Of a stretch of DNA of 8,275 bases, positions 5,287 to 8,275 are shown one piece after another. The DNA is from Syntrophomonadaceae bacterium (GTDB lineage Bacteria; Bacillota; Dethiobacteria; DTU022). The DNA lies in contig SKZS01000179.1 of NCBI GenBank assembly GCA_007127255.1, positions 1-8,275 on the forward strand, read 5' to 3'. The first letter of the stretch is position 1. Each line of letters opens with the position of its first letter. The position numbers and the translations under genes are program-made. Under the pieces are notes generated by a model that worked only from the letters and a program-made list of their open reading frames with translations, did not search any database and had not been told where the DNA came from.

Positions 5287-5316
5287 GTTTGCGAAAAGTT
5301 CCTGCTGCATGCTGTA

Positions 5317-5346
5317 ATTATATTCTCATCTCAAAGAAACAACTAA
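5317..5346 (-). promoter_or_regulatory. Candidate promoter for sppA operon
   Basis: On the minus strand, weak -35 TTAGTT (5346-5341), an 18-bp spacer and consensus -10 TATAAT (5322-5317). It predicts a leader of about 70 nt before the GTG at 5239. Confidence 0.45.
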
Positions 5347-5353
5347 TTAATTA

Positions 5354-5382
5354 TTGTGCCTGCACCAGCTTTATGCTAATAT
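5354..5382 (+). promoter_or_regulatory. Promoter for the cupin-flavodiiron operon
   Basis: -35 TTGTGC (5354-5359), a 17-bp spacer and -10 TAATAT (5377-5382), within an AT-rich run. A leader of about 45 nt reaches the TGGAGGA ribosome site (5421-5427) before ATG 5434. Confidence 0.5.
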
Positions 5383-5433
5383 ATATATAACTGCTATGGT
5401 TATAAATTAACTTGTTTAACTGGAGGACATAAT

Positions 5434-5760
5434 ATGGATGAAAGAAACCTGTTCGCTCAAGCAATTCCCTTAAAAGAGTTAACGGCTTACCAGGAAGGCG
5501 CAGTTGTAAGCAAGGAAATTCTGAAAAAAGAGACCGGGACAGTAACTATTTTTTCGTTTGACCAGGGGCAGGGTCTAAGTGAACACACTGCACCCTTTGA
5601 CGCCCTGGTTTGCATCTTAGATGGAACCGCGGAAATCATAATAAGCGGGAAATCGTCGCTGGTCAAAGAAGGCGAAATGATCATCATGCCTGCTAATGAA
5701 CCGCATGCCCTGAAGGCTAATGAGCGATTCAAGATGATGCTGGTAATGATTCGTTCATAA
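5434..5760 (+). CDS. Small single-domain cupin protein
   Basis: A 108-residue single cupin barrel. Motif 1 is GLSEHTAPFDALVCILDG (47-64), with H51 present but the second histidine of the classical HxH replaced by alanine (A53), the HTAPxDAL variant. Motif 2 is GEMIIMPANEPHAL (80-93) with H91. A metal site would therefore have at most two histidines here, and catalysis cannot be assumed. The start ATG 5434 follows TGGAGGA. The stop is 30 bp before the TTG of the flavodiiron gene, so the two are probably co-transcribed. The pairing suggests a role tied to oxygen or NO defence, perhaps sensing a small ligand; this is inference. Confidence 0.85.
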   Translation: MDERNLFAQAIPLKELTAYQEGAVVSKEILKKETGTVTIFSFDQGQGLSEHTAPFDALVCILDGTAEIIISGKSSLVKEGEMIIMPANEPHALKANERFKMMLVMIRS

Positions 5761-5774
5761 TTGACATATTAAGA

Positions 5775-5782
5775 AAAGGAGG
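5775..5782 (+). promoter_or_regulatory. Ribosome site that decides the flavodiiron start
   Basis: AAAGGAGG ends only 2 nt before ATG 5785, too close for normal initiation, but 8 nt before the in-frame TTG at 5791. TTG also yields the family-typical N-terminus MSFKINDNVTW. Confidence 0.75.
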
Positions 5783-5790
5783 TTATGCAA

Positions 5791-6990
5791 TTGTCATTTA
5801 AGATTAATGATAATGTTACCTGGGTCGGTAAAATTGATTGGGAACTGCGTAAATTTCACGGTGAAGAGTTAAGTGCCCACCGGGGTAGTTCATATAACTC
5901 TTACCTGGTCCGGGGCAAAGAAAAAACCGTTTTAATCGACACTGTCTGGCGTCCCTTTGCCGAGGAGTTTATTGCTAACTTAAAAAAGGAAATTGATTTA
6001 AACGAAATTGACTGCATCGTTGCCAACCATGGCGAAGTCGACCACAGCGGGGCACTGCCTGCCTTACTGCGCGAGATACCCGACACTCCCATATACTGCA
6101 GCAATGCCGCCGTCAAATCATTGAAAGGGCAATATCACGAAGATTGGAATTTCCAACCGGTAAAAACAGGTGACAAACTTGATATTGGCGGCGGGAAAGA
6201 ACTGATTTTTATCGAAGCTAAGATGCTGCACTGGCCGGACAGCATGTTTTGCTACCTGACCGAAGACAGTATTCTATTCCCCAATGACGCTTTCGGCCAG
6301 CATTACGCCAGTGAGCTGATGTATAACGACCTGGTTGACCAGTGTGAACTATACGGTGAAGCAATTAAATACTATGCCAACATTTTAACTCCCTTCAGCA
6401 AACTGGTTACAGCCAAGATTAAGGAAGTTGTCGGGCTGGGTCTGCCTGTAGATATGATCTGCCCCAGCCACGGGATTATCTGGCGTGAAGATCCGATGCA
6501 AATCGTCAATAAGTACCAGGAATGGGCTGATAAATATAGTGAAAACCAGGTCACTATCGTCTACGACACCATGTGGGATGGAACCAGGAAGGCTGCCGAA
6601 GCCATCGCTTCGGGTATCAAGAAGGCAAACGGAACAATTAATATTAAACTCTATAATGCCGCCCGTTCAGACACCAACGACGTCATAACGGAGATATTTA
6701 AATCAAGGGGCATTGTGGTCGGCTCGCCAACCATCAATAAGGGAATCCTTCATTCGATTGCCTCAATAATGGAAATGTCTAAAGGACTGCAGTTTCAGGA
6801 TAAAAAAGGCGCCGCCTTCGGCTGCTACGGCTGGAGCGGAGAATCAGTTAAAATAATTAACGAACTTCTAAAAGAAGCGGGATTCGGACTGATCAACGAA
6901 GAAGGCCTTAAAATGCTCTGGAACCCCGATCAAAAAGCAGTTGAAGCCTGCGTTGAATACGGCGAAGAAATCGGGGCTGCTTTAGCTTAA
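5791..6990 (+). CDS. fprA: Flavodiiron protein (class A, FprA/rubredoxin:oxygen oxidoreductase)
   Basis: A cytoplasmic enzyme that reduces O2 to water and/or NO to N2O, fed by rubredoxin or a similar donor; a main oxygen-defence enzyme in anaerobes. From TTG 5791 it has 399 residues. The N-terminal metallo-beta-lactamase-like domain shows the full di-iron ligand set: H80, E82 and D84 with H85 in NHGEVDH, H147 in MLHWPDSMF, D166 in FPNDAF and H227 in CPSHG. The C-terminal flavodoxin domain starts near 253 with the FMN phosphate loop YDTMWDGT (258-265), then SPTINKG and GCYGWSGE. No extra rubredoxin or flavin-reductase domain is attached, so the electron donor is separate. Length is usual for class A. 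An upstream ATG (5785) would add two residues but sits too near the ribosome site. It follows the cupin gene and ends in a strong terminator. O2 versus NO preference cannot be told from sequence. Confidence 0.95.
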   Translation: MSFKINDNVTWVGKIDWELRKFHGEELSAHRGSSYNSYLVRGKEKTVLIDTVWRPFAEEFIANLKKEIDLNEIDCIVANHGEVDHSGALPALLREIPDTPIYCSNAAVKSLKGQYHEDWNFQPVKTGDKLDIGGGKELIFIEAKMLHWPDSMFCYLTEDSILFPNDAFGQHYASELMYNDLVDQCELYGEAIKYYANILTPFSKLVTAKIKEVVGLGLPVDMICPSHGIIWREDPMQIVNKYQEWADKYSENQVTIVYDTMWDGTRKAAEAIASGIKKANGTINIKLYNAARSDTNDVITEIFKSRGIVVGSPTINKGILHSIASIMEMSKGLQFQDKKGAAFGCYGWSGESVKIINELLKEAGFGLINEEGLKMLWNPDQKAVEACVEYGEEIGAALA

Positions 6991-7008
6991 ATGTATTAAA
7001 AACATTCC

Positions 7009-7045
7009 GCAGGCACGGTAAACTGTAAACTGTGCCTGCTTCTTT
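7009..7045 (+). terminator. Rho-independent terminator of the cupin-flavodiiron operon
   Basis: The stem GCAGGCACGGT (7009-7019) pairs with ACTGTGCCTGC (7029-7039): 11 pairs, one a G-T wobble. The loop is 9 nt and is followed by TTCTTT. It lies 18 bp after the stop. Confidence 0.85.
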
Positions 7046-7182
7046 GTGTACAAAAGCGTTTGAAAAAAGTTCTGTTATCAATCACAGACATGGTAGAGCA
7101 TAAGTTACTAGCAACTATCCGACTTTTAAACAGTATATATTTAGAAAACCAAAATCAGAAATTTTTCCAGGGCGCCGCTTAT

Positions 7183-7197
7183 TTTTAGTTACTAAAA
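7183..7197. other. Palindrome across the tetR stop codon
   Basis: TTTTAGT-T-ACTAAAA, a perfect 7-1-7 AT-rich palindrome, spans the TAA stop of the TetR gene. It could act as a weak stem at the end of the transcript. The rest of 7046-7184 shows no gene and no clear terminator. Confidence 0.3.
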
Positions 7198-7814
7198 TTC
7201 GAAGATTTAATGCCGTTTCCGACACCATTCCAGTAGATGTCAAGCAGGGCAGCAATTTGTTTGTCATCCACATCAACTTTGTCGATAATTACCATTCCGC
7301 CCATCACTACATAGTTCAGGGCGAGGAAAAGACGTCCGGCCATTTCTATATCGATATCGGAACGGACTTCTTTTAGTTCCACACCGTCATGCAATAGATC
7401 AGTAATACCCTGGAGCAATTCCTGGCGTCTTTCAATGACCCAGGTCTGCAGCTCCTGTAAACTTAAAGGCCGCTCGTTAAACAAAAGGTAAAGCCTCCTG
7501 CGATTTTCCTGGAGAAGGTCGAGATGGGTCTTAATTATAGTGAACATTGTTGTTCTGACCGATGCGTTTTTAGATAAATGTTGATGAAATGACTGCAAGT
7601 ATGATTCAGCACAATGAGAAAAACTTTCTTTAAAAAGATCTTCCTTGCTGGGGAAATACTCATAAACGGTTCCCTTGCCCACCGCTGCCCGCTCGGCAAT
7701 CTCAGTAATTGTGACCTGGTAAAAATCTTTATCCATAAATATTTCTACTGCTGCTAAAAGGATTTGCTCTCTTTTGTTACCCACTTCCTTTTTCTGCTCA
7801 TTGGTTTTCGGCAC
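7185..7814 (-). CDS. TetR/AcrR-family transcriptional regulator
   Basis: A 209-residue one-component repressor. The N-terminal TetR domain begins KREQILLAAVEIFMDKDFYQ and has the helix-turn-helix TITEIAERAAVGKGTVYEYF (35-54) followed by the usual PSKEDLF. The C-terminal helical ligand domain (from about 65) is not conserved enough to name an inducer. The start is GTG 7814, 9 nt after AAGGGAG (7824-7830). It lies 23 bp downstream of the RND pump gene on the same strand, so it is probably co-transcribed with the pump and represses that operon's promoter, which lies outside the window. Local regulation is inferred from position. Confidence 0.92.
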   Translation of the reverse strand: MPKTNEQKKEVGNKREQILLAAVEIFMDKDFYQVTITEIAERAAVGKGTVYEYFPSKEDLFKESFSHCAESYLQSFHQHLSKNASVRTTMFTIIKTHLDLLQENRRRLYLLFNERPLSLQELQTWVIERRQELLQGITDLLHDGVELKEVRSDIDIEMAGRLFLALNYVVMGGMVIIDKVDVDDKQIAALLDIYWNGVGNGIKSSNFSN

Positions 7815-7837
7815 TGGTTTAAACTCCCTTCTTCAGT

Positions 7838-8275
7838 TTACTTTATAACCGTAACAATTTCCTGGCCTGAGACACTAAACAGGTATAAGATCACTGCAGC
7901 TAATATCAATACTATAACCATGCGTAAGATTGCTATAAACAACTGCCGGCCTTTTCTCCATCCAGGCTCTTGCTCCTGCCCAGCAGTATTGTAGACCAAA
8001 CCAGCCTTTCCATCCGCGCCAGAGCTGCCGGCAGCAATTTTAAAAGGCCCGGCTTCAAGTTCCGTTTCTTGGCCGGAAACTCTTTTTACCCTGGTCAATA
8101 CCTTGTAAATTGAAGGTATGGCCAGGAGAAGCAATAGTGTCCCGGTCAGCTGCCCGCCAATGATAGTGATTGCCATCGGGGCCTGAAGCTGGCTGCCTTC
8201 ACCGAAACCTAAAGCCAGGGGCAGCAGGCCCAACCCCGTGGTAGCCGTGGTCATTAAAATCGGGCGAAGGCGGGC
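7838..8275 (-). CDS. RND efflux transporter (HAE1/AcrB-type), C-terminal part; 5' end outside window
   Basis: A proton-driven export pump of the AcrB-like RND family. Only the last 145 residues are present; the frame is open to the window edge. It starts ARLRPILMTTATTGLGLLPLALG, the highly conserved RxRPILMT segment ahead of the last two helices, then SQLQAPMAITIIGGQLTGTLLLLLAIPSIYKVL, where most family members end within a short tail. Here a further 90 or so residues follow: a polar, acidic linker (about 60-110) and a hydrophobic segment (about 111-134: LFIAILRMVIVLILAAVILYLF), giving a likely thirteenth membrane helix. It is followed by a TetR gene. Its start, periplasmic domains and any adaptor gene lie beyond the window. 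Confidence 0.9.
   Translation of the reverse strand, partial: ARLRPILMTTATTGLGLLPLALGFGEGSQLQAPMAITIIGGQLTGTLLLLLAIPSIYKVLTRVKRVSGQETELEAGPFKIAAGSSGADGKAGLVYNTAGQEQEPGWRKGRQLFIAILRMVIVLILAAVILYLFSVSGQEIVTVIK

Noticed and set aside
5785..5790. ATG 5785 as flavodiiron start
   Set aside because: Only 2 nt from the ribosome site; TTG 5791 has proper spacing and gives the usual MSFKINDN beginning.
7118..7150. Similarity of the stretch around TAAACAGTAT to the one near 3128
   Set aside because: Only about 10 contiguous bases agree in AT-rich DNA and the flanks do not align; likely chance.

Overview
The window looks like a chromosomal segment of an anaerobic, low-to-mid-GC Bacillota (Clostridia/syntrophomonad-like). 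The reasons are strong AGGAGG-type ribosome sites, the flavodiiron protein sequence, a short Bacillus-type SppA, an RnfD-like protein and a DUF2284 protein. This assignment rests on recognising families by eye, not on a search. Both edges cut genes: a ferritin at the left (its N-terminus is missing) and an RND efflux pump at the right (only its C-terminus is present).

Layout. 1-408 (+) is the ferritin C-terminus. 407-549 is an inverted-repeat element that fills the whole convergent gap to a DUF2284 cysteine-cluster protein (552-1091, -). 1092-1225 is a compact divergent promoter region with a 14-bp palindrome between the two -35 boxes; it serves the DUF2284 gene and an orphan RnfD/NqrB-family membrane flavoprotein (1226-2083, +). 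2155-2261 is a second copy of the inverted-repeat element, again between convergent genes, followed by a membrane-anchored trypsin-like protease (2273-3043, -). 3125-3388 has no convincing gene but carries the promoter and an unusual hairpin leader of a small unknown protein (3389-3652, +). SppA and a YIP1-family membrane protein form a two-gene operon on the minus strand (5239 down to 3682). Divergent from it, a small cupin and a flavodiiron protein form a plus-strand operon (5434-6990) that ends in a clear terminator. The right end is a minus-strand unit: RND pump, then a TetR regulator 23 bp downstream.

Taken together, the genes suggest an anaerobe handling oxygen and iron stress (ferritin, flavodiiron protein), redox chemistry at the membrane (RnfD-like, DUF2284), envelope quality control (SppA, anchored protease, YIP1 protein) and regulated efflux (RND plus TetR). 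No tRNA, rRNA, CRISPR array or complete transposase was seen. The most distinctive non-coding signal is the pair of REP/BIME-like elements built from four copies of one about 38-bp arm with core GGGGTCAGGCCT. Other points of note are the RnfD-like gene without its complex, two minus-strand genes whose frames are open through a good ribosome site but lack a standard start codon there, a hairpin between ribosome site and start at 3389, and a probable thirteenth membrane helix on the RND pump.
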